Shown piece after piece: positions 48,701-64,000 of a stretch of DNA of 64,000 nucleotides; position 1 is the first letter of the stretch; the number at the start of each line of letters is the position of its first letter. The notes beneath the pieces are model-generated. The model worked only from the letters and a program-made list of their open reading frames with translations. It was not told where the DNA came from and did not search any database. Made by a program: the position numbers and the translations under genes. Where the stretch lies: positions 100,686,001-100,750,000 of the forward strand of contig NC_091684.1 of NCBI RefSeq assembly GCF_041296265.1, written 5' to 3'. Source of the stretch: Equus caballus (taxonomy: Eukaryota; Chordata; Mammalia; Perissodactyla; Equidae).

Positions 48701-50588
48701 TGAAATAAGCAATCTCAAATTACACCTAACTGAATTAGAAAAAGAAGAACAAACAAAGCCCAAAGTCAGGAGAAGGAGAGTAATAATAAAAATCAGAGCA
48801 GAAATAAATGCTATTGAAACAAAAAAAAGCAGTAGAAAGGATCAATGAAACAAAGAGCTGGTGCTTTGAGAAGATAAACAAAATGGACAAACCCCTAGGC
48901 AGACTTACAAAGAAAAAAAGAGAGAAAGCTCAGAAAAATAAGATTAGAAATGAGAAAGGAGAAATAACAACAGGTACCACAGAAATAGAACAGATTATAA
49001 GAGAATGCTACGAAAAACTATATGCCAACAAAATGGACAGTCTACAAGAAATGGATAAATTCTTAAACTCTTACAACCTCCCAAAGCTGAATCAAGAAGA
49101 AATAGAGAAAGTGAATGGACCAATCACAAATAAAGAGAATGTAACGGTAATCAAAAGCATCCCAAAGAATAAAACCCCAGGACCAGATGGCTTCCCTGGG
49201 GAATCCTACCAAACATTCAGAGAGGAATGAATACCTATCCTTCTCAAGCTACTCCAATAAATTAGGGAAGACAGAATGCTTCCTGACACATTCTAGGAGG
49301 CCAACATCACTCTGATTCCAAAGCCTGATAAGGACAACACAAAAAAGGAAAACTACAGATCAATATAGCTGATGAACATAGATGCAAAAATCCTCAACAA
49401 AATATTGGCAACCCAAATACAGCAATGCACCAAAAATATCATACATCATGAGTCAGTGGGATTTATGCCTGGGATGCAGTGATGGTTCAACATCTGCAAA
49501 TCAATCAATATGATACACCACATCAACAAACTGAGGAATAAAAACCATGATCATCTCAATAGATGCAGAGAAAGCATTTGACAAGATCCAGCAGGCATTT
49601 ATAACAAAAACTCTTACAAAATGGGGATAGAAGGAAATTACCTTAACATAATAAAGGCCATATATGACAAACCCACAGCCAACATCATACTCAATGGGAA
49701 AAACCTGAAAGCCATCTCTCTGATAACAGAAAGAAGACAAGGATGCCCACTCTCACCACTCTTATTCAATATAGTACTGGAGGTTTTGGCCAGAGCAGTT
49801 AGGCAAGAGAAAGAATAAAAGGAATCCAAATAGGGAGTGAAGAAGTGAAATTCTTGCCGTTTGCAGATGACATAATCTTATATATAGAAAACCCTAAAGA
49901 ATCCTTTAGCAAACTATTAGAAATAATTACCAGCTACAGTAAATTTGAGGGGTACAAAATCAACTTACAAAAATCAGTTGCATTTTTGTACTCTAATAAC
50001 AAACTCTAATAACAAACAAAAAGAAAGAGAACTCAAGAAGACAATTCCATTCGCAATCACAACAAAAAGAATACAACATCTAGGAATAAATTTAACCAAG
50101 GAGGTGAAGGACTTAGACAATGAAAATTATAGGACATTATTGAAAGAAATAGATAATGACACAAAGAAATGCAAAGAGGTTCCATGAACATAGATTGGAA
50201 GAAGAAACATATTTAAAATAGCCATACTACCCAAAGCAATCTACAGCTTCAATGCAATCCCAATCAGAATCCCAAAGACATTCTTCATGGAAATAGAACA
50301 AAGAATCCTAAAATTCATATGGGGCAACCAAAGACCCCAAATTGCTAAAGCAATCCTAAGAAAAAAGAACAAAGCTGGAGGCATTACAATCCCTGACTTC
50401 AAAATGTACTATAAAGCCATAGTAATCAAAACAGCATGCTACTGCCACAAAAACAGACACACAGATCAATGGAACAGAACTCAAAGCCGAGAAATAAAAC
50501 CACACATCTACAGGCAGATAATCTTTGACAAAGTTGCCAAGAACATACAATGGAGAAAAGAGAGTCTCTTCAACAACATTGATTTTTG
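45775..50588 (+). repeat. LINE-1, nearly full length but 3'-truncated
   Basis: The longest L1 in the window. A 5' UTR (about 45.78-46.48 kb, including an A-run near 46,350) precedes ORF1 (about 46,490-47,365). ORF1 has a Lys/Glu-rich coiled coil and the RNA-binding C-terminal part, best seen in the open frame at 47,019-47,363 (LSVDFSAETLQASRDW). ORF2 starts near 47,780. It has an endonuclease segment at 48,227-48,484 and reverse transcriptase segments at 48,808-49,230 and 49,621-49,818 ([20 protein letters not shown]), and it continues to about 50,585, where the element stops short of its 3' UTR. Several stops and frameshifts make it inactive. Confidence 0.9.
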
Positions 50589-51175
50589 AAATTTTTACCT
50601 ACTTTTTTATTTATAGACTTTATGTTGTTTTTCAGAGAAGTTTTAAGTTCACAACAAAATTGAGTGGAAAGTGGGAGAGTTCTAAACTACCCCCTGCATC
50701 TACAAATGCACAGCCTTGCCCGCTATCAACACTTCACACCAGAGTGGTACATTTGTTACAACTGATGGGCCTACATTGACACATCATTGTCACTCAAAGC
50801 CCATAGTTGACATTAGGGTTCACTGTTGGTGTTGTACGTTCTATGGGCTTGGACAAACACTGCCTATTCACTCAGCCCTCTCTGCTAACTCCCAGCAAGC
50901 ACTGCTCTTTTTGTGTCTCCAAAATTTTTCCTTTGCCAGAAAGCCATATACTTGGAATCATTCAGTTTGTAGACTTTTCAGAGTGAATTCTATTACTGCA
51001 TAATATGACTTGGTTTCCTCCAAGCCTTTTTATACTTTGAGAGCTCCTTTTCCTTTTAGTGCTAAATAATATTTCACTGCATGGGTGTATTATAGTTTAT
51101 TTATCAGTTATCCAACTAAAGGACATCTGGGTTGCTTCCCAGTTTCGGCAATCATGAGTAAAGATGCTTACTCCA
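50589..51175 (-). repeat. Old LINE-1 3' UTR
   Basis: 'cacaacaaaattgagtggaa', 'caccagagtggtacatttgt' and 'ggttcactgttggtgttgta' match the reverse complement of an old L1 3' end. The younger plus-strand L1 stops abruptly against it. Confidence 0.85.
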
Positions 51176-51375
51176 GTAGAAATAATGCCAAAAGAACAAG
51201 CGCTGACAAAACTACAAAGGTGGAAATGAGAGGTAGATGGGTGCCACAAGGACTGCAAGAGCACCGAACCGTAAGTCCCAGGAGGATTCTTAAAGACGTG
51301 GAAATGCAGCACAATAGTTTTCAGGCGTGGGAGATCAATGAGAACAATGAGAGAAGCAACGCTTTGTGGCATCAC

Positions 51376-51526
51376 AGCAGCTATCAAGGTTGGATGCGGG
51401 GGTCCTTATAAAGAAAAGTCCCTTGAGCCTCGCCGAACGGCTCCTCTCGCCCCTGCACCAGCTGTCAGGCCTCCACCGCTGCCAGCAGGATGCCTCCTCC
51501 ACTGGGGGTTTCCCTGAGCGGCAGGT
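51376..51526 (+). repeat. Partial copy of the GC-rich segment at 53,685-53,835
   Basis: The segment ends with 'gcctccaccgctgcca' and 'tttccctgagcggcag'. Both are shared, in order and spacing, with 53,685-53,835. The copy stops exactly where the L1 piece begins. Weaker similarity may extend left to about 51,190. Confidence 0.75.
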
Positions 51527-51529
51527 ATT

Positions 51530-52890
51530 TTCTTTCTATCCGCATCCTGTTAAGAGTATTTTTTTTTTAAATTTTTGTCATAAATGGTTGTTGGGTCTTG
51601 TGAAATGCTTTCTCTGCATCTACAGAGGTGATCATGCGGCTTTTATACCTCGTTTCTTTAACGTTGTGTACCACACTGATTGGTTTGCAGATGTTGTGCC
51701 ATCTCTGCATCCCTGGCATAAATCCCACTGCCTCATGATGTATGACATTTTGGATGTAATGCTGTATTCGGGTTGCCAATATTTTGTTGAGAATTTTTGC
51801 ATCTCTGCTCATCAGTGATATTGACCTACACTTTTCCTTTTTCGTGTTGTCCTCGTCAGGCTTTGGTATCAGAGTGAGGTTGCCCTCATCAAATGTGTCA
51901 GGAAGCACTCCGCCTTCCCTAATTCTTTGGAGTAGCTTGAGAGGGCTAGGCATTAATTCCTCCCTGAAAGTTGGGTAGAATTCTCCAGGGAAGCTGTCTG
52001 GTCCTGGCCTCCTACCTTTGGGGGGGATGCTTTGTCTTACTGTCTGAATCTGGTTCCTTGTGATTGGTCTATTCTGATCATCTGTTTCTTCTGGATCCAG
52101 CCCCGGGAGGTTGCAAGAGTCTAAGAATTTGTCCATTTCTTGTAGAATGTCCATTTTGTTGGGATATAGCTTTTCATAGTGTTCTCTTCTAGTCCTTTGT
52201 ATCTCTGTGGTATCCCTTCTTCTTTCTGCTCTTTCATTTCTAATTTTATTTTTCTGAGGTTTCTTTCTCTTTCTTTGTAAGTCTGGCTAGAGGTTTGTCC
52301 ATTGTGTTTATCTTCTCAAAGAACTTGTTCTTTGTTTCGTTGATGTTTTCGATCGCCTTTTGTGTTTCACTTGCATGTGTTTTTTGCTCTAATTTTTATT
52401 ATTTCTCTACTTCTGCTGACTTTGGCCTTTGTTTGTTCTTCTTTGTTGAATTCACTTAAGGTGTAGTTTGAGATAGCTTATTTGGGATTTTTCTTTTTTG
52501 CTAAGGTGAGCCAGTATTGTGATGAGTTCCCCTCTTAGTACTGCTTTTGCTGCATCGAGATGAGTTGGTATGATATGTCTTCCCTTTCATTTGTCTAAAG
52601 ATATTTTTTTAATTCTCCTTTAATTTCTGGAATGATCCATTGGTTGTTTGATAGCATGCCGTTTAGTCTCCACAACTTTGTCCCCTTCTCAGCTGTTTTG
52701 CTGTAATTAATTTCTATCTTCCTGGCCTTGGGACCAGAAAAGATGCTTGTTCTTATTTCAATCTTCTTCAATTTCTCGAGGCTTGCCTTGTTTCCCAACT
52801 TATGTTCTATCCTTGAGAATGTTCGGTGTGCACTTCAGAAGAATGTGTATTCTGCTGTTTCCGGATGGAGTGTTCCATAGATCCAGAGAA
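51530..52890 (-). repeat. LINE-1 internal segment, lacking its 3' end
   Basis: This holds the ORF2 reverse transcriptase and endonuclease regions on the minus strand, including an open frame at 52,154-51,567 (SCNLPGLDPEETDDQNRPIT). Its left end lies inside ORF2, not in the 3' UTR. That is not expected of a simple L1 insertion. It matches the right-hand L1 (62,935-64,000) closely and shares unusual residues with it. Confidence 0.88.
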
Positions 52891-53524
52891 TTTGTAAGAA
52901 AGCCCAATGTGGACCCAACCAACCAACCAACTCCCCAGCCACCAACCAACTCTGGTGTCTGCTTATGTCACCCGAGCCTGTGAAACTCAACCCTGTGTGC
53001 TAAGATGAAGACGAGAAGCTGATAGAGAATCAAGCGAAGACGGGACTACCTCGAACAGACACTAAATGCCTTCAGTTACTTGAAAATCGTGCTGGGTAGG
53101 GGTGTGCTTTTGTGTTTTCGTGCATGCGTGTGTACGTGTGGGTAGCAGAAAGACCGCCCGCTTGACAGAGAAGAAACACCCTTCGTTTCCATCAAAGGAG
53201 TGCTGTCTGCAACCACGGGATCCTTCCCAGTCTGTAGGTGGGGTCGCCCCGAGGTTTTCAGCCGGATGCTGTTCGAGAGCTGCCATAGGCAGAAGGTGTC
53301 ATGTGGGCAGGGAGAGTCCACAAGGGCGCAAGGACGTTTTGGGGGATGACGCTGTAACCGAGTAGCCTTCCTCAAAAGATTAGAATCCCCTACACTGTCG
53401 AAAAGCTAAGCCCTGCTTCCAGAGGCCAAAGGGTCAATCTCCCTGCTAGGGTGTCTCCAGATTATTTATTTACTTCTTGATTTATTCATTGATGCATTTA
53501 TTTTTGTTTCTTAAACTCTTGGCC
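52891..53524. other. Spacer with a CCAA repeat
   Basis: A (CCAA)n-like run lies at about 52,915-52,955. The rest is non-coding sequence of rising GC content, leading into the CpG-rich block. Confidence 0.5.
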
Positions 53525-54245
53525 CGGAATGAAGGTGCTCACTAGGAGGCGCCCATGCTTGGACACCAAGAGCGCTAGAGGCAGCCTGCAAGTTGCAGGC
53601 GGATGTCGAAAAGCTATTTGGGTCCCAGATTCAAGTTATGAGGCACGGCAGCTTCGAGGGCGATGCCTCCATGTTGTGGGTTCCTGGCGGCTCTTCCGCT
53701 TGGGCGCGGATGTCTCTGCAGAGAAAGGGCCCTGGAGCCTGCGCCTAGATGTCTCCTCCCGCCGCCGCACCAGCTGCCACGCCTCCACCGCTGCCACCAG
53801 GACGCCTCGTCTGCAGGTGGTTTCCCTGAGCGGCAGCCGCCGTCTGCGGGCACGGCAGCCAGGGCCTCTTGACAGCGCCCAGGACCGTCTTCGCACAGGC
53901 CATCGCTTGACACTGCGGGCTCCGATGCCCAGCCCCGGGCTCTGAGGCTCCTCGGGGTGGGCAGCCTTGCACGCTAAGAGGGCTGAAACCGGCCTCTCGG
54001 CTCTAGCGAAAGGGTCAGCGGAAGTCCCGCCCACGAGGCCAGGGACGGCTTCCGGGCGCCCTGAGACAGCCTTCCTCCTCCTTCTTAACAGGGCCAACCT
54101 GCACGGGGCTGTCTTGCCAAGCTCAAGTCCCGTTTGTCCTGGCGCCACCGTGGCCCGGCTCGTGTTTCAGAAGCTGCATTCCACCGCGTGCAGCCAGGGA
54201 AACACAGTCTTTCCCGGGATCTGCAGACAGGAAGGGTAGATCGGT
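53525..54245. other. CpG-rich block downstream of the DUXC gene
   Basis: This dense CpG sequence has long open frames on both strands, with no recognised domain; they follow from high GC. It holds the intact version of the segment partly copied at 51,376-51,526. On the minus strand it lies past the DUXC 3' end, so it could be the upstream part of a tandem unit or an island in its own right. Confidence 0.5.
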
Positions 54246-55110
54246 CTGTGGAGAGCTATGGAGAGAGGGGAAGCTGGCGGAGGAGAGCTGGGGAGGGCTT
54301 TTCAAGACGAGATCTGCCTACAGAGAGGGACACTCTGTAGACCTCTGGAGGTGGATGCAGATGTAGCCAGAGAGAGAGAGAGAGGTTTGTGTATGGACAT
54401 TCAGTCGGCCAAGGTCAGAATTGTTTCAATACAGGCAGAGTCTAATCACTTAGGAGTTGGAAATACGGGCATGAAACTCCTGTGTCCAGAATCTCTCACT
54501 CTCTCACCTCAGAGCGGACTAGGGAGCCCTCTGGGAACAGAATGAAAAAATCAAGGAAATGAGCTCCTGGCATTCACCGTATGCTTCCAAGGGCTCTGGG
54601 TCTCTTTTCGCGTTCTCTTGAGGTGGATCTGTGCCCATATTACTAGGACTGTGTGAGTCGGTCTGCGTGTGTGTGTGTGTATGTTTGAGAGAGAGAGAGA
54701 GAGAGATAGAGAGATAGACGGGTAGATTTAGAGATAAAGAGAGAGATGAGAGTCTAGGGTTGGATTTTATGGCCCTCGTAATATTATCCGCACTAGGAGT
54801 TGATATGAGCTCTGCTGAATATGGCCTGGTCGTAAAGAGTGTGCTGGGAGGATGCTGGCACGTGTGCTCAATGTCTACAGCCTTGAGGAAGCCTTGCACA
54901 TCAGGCACCCCGAGTCAAAAGGAGAGTGGTTCGTGGCGGGATCAACTTACGGATTGGAATCTGGTGTCTTTGTAGATCGAGGCTATGAACTCTAGCTGGG
55001 CACCTCGACCACCTTCCCTCCTTGTCACAGGCAAAGGAGCCATGCCGCATCTCTGAAGAAGTGCAGGGAAGATGCGACAGAAGGCGAAGGGACCCAAACA
55101 CCACCAAGAA
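54246..55110. other. DNA beyond the DUXC 3' end, with GA and GT runs
   Basis: GA microsatellites lie at 54,371-54,383 and 54,688-54,718, with a GT run at 54,667-54,683 between them. On the minus strand a donor-like TCCGTAAGT occurs near 54,950, which might mark an untranslated downstream exon, but there is no other support. Confidence 0.45.
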
Positions 55111-55135
55111 GGCGCATTGAGTTTTCCAAGATATC

Positions 55136-55141
55136 TTTATT
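55136..55141 (-). terminator. Probable DUXC polyadenylation signal
   Basis: AATAAA on the minus strand, 924 bases after the DUXC stop codon. About 25-45 bases further on comes a GU-rich stretch (ttggtggtgtttgggt), the normal partner of a cleavage site. Confidence 0.6.
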
Positions 55142-56064
55142 GTACCCAACGGACGCTCCATACAGCCTATAAACCCAGGATGTGTTCTTGAAAGGGGGCA
55201 CCTGATGGCACGGGACGAGACCCGGCTGAAAGAAGACCGCCAGGGGGCTCAGGGAGAAGGTGGCCTTTCTGTGTCAAACACTAGGGAAGACGATCGGTAG
55301 CTCTGAACGCCCACACATACACAAATGTCACAAGGAAGGAAAGAGGGAGACTCATGCACTTTCCGGAGTGATGGCTTGGGGTTCCTACTGTCCCTTTCCT
55401 GCCACTTTCTGTCCGTCTACGGTGCTCCCAAGGAAACTCCTAGGCAAAGCCTCCAGGGTCTTCTGGGCTTGATGTTTGAATCCATCGTCAATAGCTGGCG
55501 AGCGAAGTCGGATCCAAGGGCCGCTTTCCAGACTCGGAGCGAGGATGGAAACGCATTTTCCTGGACTCACTTGTTCAAGAAATGTAGCCCCTCTCCTTTT
55601 CTGAGCACGTGCCATGCCGAGGTCATATTGGGCTTGCCGTCTTGCTGGAAGGCCAACACGTGTGCATGAGTCCTTGTTAGACTCTTCTCCTTGCCTCGAC
55701 TGGGTTCCCATCCTGGGATGTCCCTGATGGCCGAGGAGAGGATGACGGCAGGGAGGAGGTGCCGTTTTTCCCGACAGAGCTTTTGCTCCTTCAGACTTCA
55801 GGGAGGCTGTGCCCTGTCTGGTGCCCATGGAGCCTCCGGTGGCCCTGTGGATCTCGGCAACAGTCCCTGAGGCAGTCGAGTGCCACCACGGCACAGAGGG
55901 GAGCACTCCCTTTGGGTTCTCGAGGGAAGGACACTTCTTTCTGCCTTGGCCTCACCCCAGAGCACGATGCGTGTTCCTCGTCCCTCCTCCTCCCCGACAC
56001 GCTGGCTCGGCCCCCCAGCAGAGGAGGCTTGGATGCGGGTCTGGGAAAGGAGGCCTTCCTGCCC

Positions 56065-60471
<4,407 letters not shown>

Positions 60472-60557
60472 CTGGGGAGAGTCACTTGGCTTCCACAGAG
60501 ACGTCTGGCCAACTGAGCGGGACCCGGAAACACAGGACTTCTCAAGGCCCAGGATGG

Positions 60558-60579
60558 CCCGCCCCGATTGCTTTAAATA
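60558..60579 (-). promoter_or_regulatory. Putative DUXC core promoter
   Basis: On the minus strand a TATA-like TATTTAAA (60,579-60,572) is followed by a GC-box-like GGGGCGGG (60,565-60,558), about 100 bases before the start codon. Transcription from about 60,545 would give a 5' UTR of some 75 bases. Confidence 0.5.
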
Positions 60580-60599
60580 GCTTCCTCCGCTAGCCCTTC

Positions 60600-61470
60600 A
60601 TTAAATATTGATGACCCGGAAGGAAGCTCACCCAACAAGTGGAAGTTGACCGTTAAGGGCCAGCTCCGAGGCTCCCAGGGACTTTCCCAAGTGTCCTAAT
60701 GGTTTTCCCGGCATGACTTGGACTTCAGGCTCCCGACTTTTCCCACGGAGAAATCCGTTGCTCTCGGTTGCGTTCCATTACTCTGGGTTTCCCGTGCTCC
60801 GGGATGACCGGGAATTTCGATGTGGAGAGCCTTGCTCTGCTCGCCTACTTGGCGCCTTTGCCCTAGCGTCTCCTGGAACACGTTTCGTGCCACCCTCCAA
60901 GTGTTTCCTTTTCCTTTCGGGTGAAGAAATGCGACTCAAAATTCGAGAAGTGAATCGTTATCTGGGATCTACCCACGCATCATGCCCAACTGCACTGAAG
61001 GCCGGGCGGAAGCCCACCCGCCTCATGCAGATAGAATGTGTGCTCCCGCAAGGTCCGCTGACAAAACCTCAAAGGTGGGGCTGAGACAGCACACCTTCCT
61101 GGTTTGAAGGAAGGGAAACCGAGTCTCACTAGATGGTCCCTCCTTCCGTTGATGGCTATTGTCAGGTTTCGTCAGGGGACTCAAGTGGTCTGGAAAGGAC
61201 AGCACTGCTGAGCCCCTTGGGGGGAAGGGCGGGGTGACAATTCGAAGAACATGGGAATTCCAATGGGAATCTCACCTCGCATCGTGGAAGACAGACGTTT
61301 CTTCCCTAGAAGACTTAAACAAACTAGAAACCAAAAGTGCCAATTTGCAGTACGTAAGACGGGAGAGAAAAACCAAGAGCCTTGAAGGCGCATGTCACGG
61401 TTGTGGTGGAAATGAGGGATTGGGGAAAACGTTAGCAGTCAGGCATTTCAATTGAGTCTAAGTTCCACGC
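60600..61470. other. DUXC upstream flank
   Basis: GC-rich at first, then mixed. No gene was recognised. A short match (gctgacaaaac, caaaggtgg) between 61,055-61,080 and 51,199-51,225 hints at shared unit sequence. Confidence 0.45.
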
Positions 61471-64000
61471 AACGTTTTTTTTATTGAGTTCATAATAGTT
61501 TACATCATTGTGAAATTTCAGTTGTCCATTCTTTCTTGTCCATCACCATAGGGGTGCTCCCCTTCTCCCCCTTGCCCACCCCTCTTCCCCTGGTAACCAA
61601 ACTATTCTCTTTCTCCATTGGTTGTTTCCACTCCACACACCAGTGGAATCGTATCGTGTTTGTCTTTCTCAGTCTGGCTTATTTCGATTAGCCGAATGCC
61701 CTCCCGGCACAGCCATGTTGTCGCGAACCCCTTGTCGGACATGGGATTTGCCAATATTTTCTCCCAGTTGGTGGGTTGTCTTTGGGATTTGATGCCAGTT
61801 TCTTTTGCCTTGCAGAAGTTCTTCAGTCTGATGAAGTCCCACTTGTTTAGTTTTTCTTTTGTTTCCCTTGTCTGAGAAGACACGCTACTTGGGAAGATCC
61901 TTTGCAGTTCCACGTCAAAGAGTGTGCTACCGATAGTCTCTTCCAGGAGTTCGATGTTTTCTGGACTTCTCTTCAAGTCTTTGATCCACTTTGCGTTTAT
62001 TTGGGGGTGTGGCGGGAGATAACGGTCTACTTCCCTTCTTGGGCAAGTGCTTGTCCAGATCTCCCAAGACCATTTACTGAGGAGATGATTTTTTCTCCGT
62101 TGTACGTTCTCGGCGTCTCTGTCAAAGATTAGCTGCCCGTAGCTGTGTGGTTTTATTTCTGGGCTTTCAGTTCTCTTCCCTTGATCTGTGTGCCTCTTTT
62201 TGTACCAGTACCGTGCCGTTTTGATCACCAGGGCTTTGCAGTCCACTTGGAAGTCAGGGATTGGGATGCCTCCAGCTTTGTTCTGTTTTGCTCAGGGTTG
62301 CTTTAGCAATTTGGGGTCTTTGGTGGCCCCATATGAATTTTAGGATTCTTTGTTCCACTTGGATGCAGAATGTCTTTGGGATTCTGACTGGGACCGCATC
62401 GGATCTGTAGATTGTTTTGCATGTTGTGGACATTTTCACTAGGCTTATTCTTCCAGCCCATGTGCATGGAATCTCTTTGCATTCCTTTATGTCGTCACCA
62501 ATTTCTTTCAATAATGTCTCATAGTTTTCATTGTCTAAGTCCTTCACCTCCTTGGTTAAATTTATTCCTAGACATTTTATTCTTTTGGTTGCTACTGTGA
62601 GTGGAATGGTATCCTTGACTTCTCTTCCTGTAAGTTCATCATTAGAGTCTAGAAATGCAACTGATTTTTGTAAGTCGATTTTGTACCCCGTAACGTTACT
62701 GTAGTTGTAAAGGGTCTCTAACAGTTTCCCGATGGATTCCTTAGGGTTTTCGAAATATAAAATCATGTGATGTGCAAAGAGCGAGAATTTCACTTCTTCA
62801 CTCCCTATTTGCATTCCTTTGATTCCTTTCCCTTGCCTAATCGCCCTGGCCAAAACCTCCATTTCCATGTTGGATAAGAGTGGTGAGAGTGGGCATCCTT
62901 GTTGTCTCCCTGTTCTCAGGGGGATGGCTTTTCAGTTTTTCCCTACGGAGTATGATTTTCCTCTATCCCCATTCTGTTAAGAGTTTGTGTTTTTTTTAGC
63001 TTTTTATCCTAAATGGCTGTTGGGTCTTGTGAAATGCTTCCCCTGCGTCTACTGAGGTGATCATGTGGCTTTTATCCCTCATTTCTTTAAGGTTGTGTAC
63101 CACACTGATTGGTTTGCAGATGGTGAGCCATCCCTGCATCCCTGGCATAAATCCCACTGATCCAGGATGTATGACCTTTCGGATGTATTGCTGTATTCGG
63201 GTTGCCAATATTTTGTTGAGAATTTTTACATCTCTGCTCATCAGCCATATTGGCCTGCACTTTTCCTTTTTCGTGTTGTCCTCGTCAGGCTTTGGTGTCA
63301 GAGTGAGGTTGCCCTCATCAAATGTGTCGGGAAGCATTACGCCTTCCCTAGTTCTTTGGAATAGCTTGAGAGGGCTAGGCATTAAATCCTCCCTGAAAGT
63401 TGGGTAGAATTCTCCAGGGAAGCCGTCTGGTCCTGGGCTCCTACCTTTGCGGGGACGGGGGTGGGCGGGGGGTGGTGGTATGCTTTGGCTTACTGTCTGA
63501 ATCTGGTTCCTTGTGATTGGTCTATTCTGATCATCTCTTTCTTCTGGATCCAGCTCCGGGAGGTTGCAAGAGTCTATGAATTTGTCCTTTTCTTGTAGAC
63601 TGTCCACATTGTTGGCATATAGCTTTTCGTAGTGTTCGCTTCTAGTGCTTTGTATCTCTGTGGTATCCCTTCTTCTTTCTGCTCTTTCATTTCTAATTTT
63701 ATTTTTCTGAGGTTTCCTGCTCTTTCTTTGTGCGTCTAGCTAGGGGGTCTGTCCATTGTGTTTATCTTCTCAAAGAACTCGTTCTTTGTTTCGTCGATGT
63801 TTTCAATTGCCTTTTGTGTTTCACTTGCATGTCCTTTCGCTCTAATTTTTATTATTTCTCTCCTCCTGCTGACTTTGGCTTTGTTTGTTCTTCTTTGTTG
63901 AATTCACTTAAGGTGTAGTTTGAGATAGCTTATTTGGGATTTTTCTTTTTTGCTAAGGTGAGCCAGTATTGTGATGAGTTCCCCTCTTAGTACTGCTTTT
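61471..64000 (-). repeat. LINE-1 with its 3' end, running off the window
   Basis: On the plus strand it starts with a T-run (the L1 poly-A tail in reverse), then a 3' UTR and ORF2 read on the minus strand. Long open stretches remain at 62,246-61,602, 62,868-62,254 and 63,607-62,996 (DNLP-type and PGPDGFPGEFYPTFRED motifs). ORF2 is broken into at least three frames, and the 5' part lies beyond the window. From 62,935 on it matches the left-hand segment at 51,530-52,548. Confidence 0.92.

Noticed and set aside
51530-52890. Left L1 segment as an ordinary independent insertion
   Set aside because: It has no 3' UTR or poly-A end at its left border and shares rare residues with the right-hand L1, so duplication explains it better.
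53636-54148. 170-residue minus-strand frame in the CpG-rich block
   Set aside because: Overlapping frames are open on both strands, as expected of high GC. The Arg/Pro/Ala-rich reading has no domain or splice context.
54438-54448. DUX4-type binding site near the DUXC gene
   Set aside because: Only about 9 of 11 positions fit the known TAAYYYAATCA motif. A single partial match is expected by chance.
54940-55110. Untranslated downstream exon of DUXC
   Set aside because: It rests on one donor-like TCCGTAAGT with no acceptor or coding support, and the AATAAA upstream of it already gives a sensible transcript end.

Overview
The window is nuclear DNA from a perissodactyl mammal, most likely a horse or another equid. 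The lineage call rests on at least seven copies of the tRNA-derived equine SINE (ERE), several with clear target-site duplications, and on many LINE-1 pieces. The gene content matches the collectin cluster that lies on human 10q22.3.

Region 1 (1-18 kb): a complete MBL1 gene (mannose-binding lectin A, plus strand, four coding exons, 249 codons) at 3.4-6.1 kb. It is followed by about 12 kb of intergenic DNA holding only old MIR, L2 and L1 fragments, one ERE and a small minisatellite. Region 2 (18-29.5 kb): a complete SFTPD gene (surfactant protein D, minus strand, one non-coding and seven coding exons, 375 codons) with a recognisable TATA box and polyadenylation signals. MBL1 and SFTPD converge tail to tail. 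No SFTPA exon is visible in the window. Region 3 (30-51 kb): a repeat-filled stretch of LINE-1 pieces of several ages and both orientations, ERE SINEs, and a broken class I endogenous retrovirus fossil. Region 4 (51-64 kb): GC- and CpG-rich DNA carrying an intron-containing double-homeobox gene of the DUXC/DUX4 family (minus strand, five coding exons, 441 codons, open throughout). It is bracketed by two related LINE-1 segments that look like copies of one insertion carried in a tandem unit.

MBL1 and SFTPD encode soluble collagenous C-type lectins of innate immunity: a short Cys-containing N-terminus, collagen triplets, a coiled-coil neck and a carbohydrate-recognition domain with EPN and WND motifs. 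The DUXC-like gene has an unrelated expected role. By family knowledge it would be a germline or early-embryo transcription factor, with two homeodomains and a C-terminal activation motif like that of DUX4. The most interesting feature is this apparently intact DUXC gene next to SFTPD, with signs that the window has captured the edge of a tandem array with a period near 11.4 kb.
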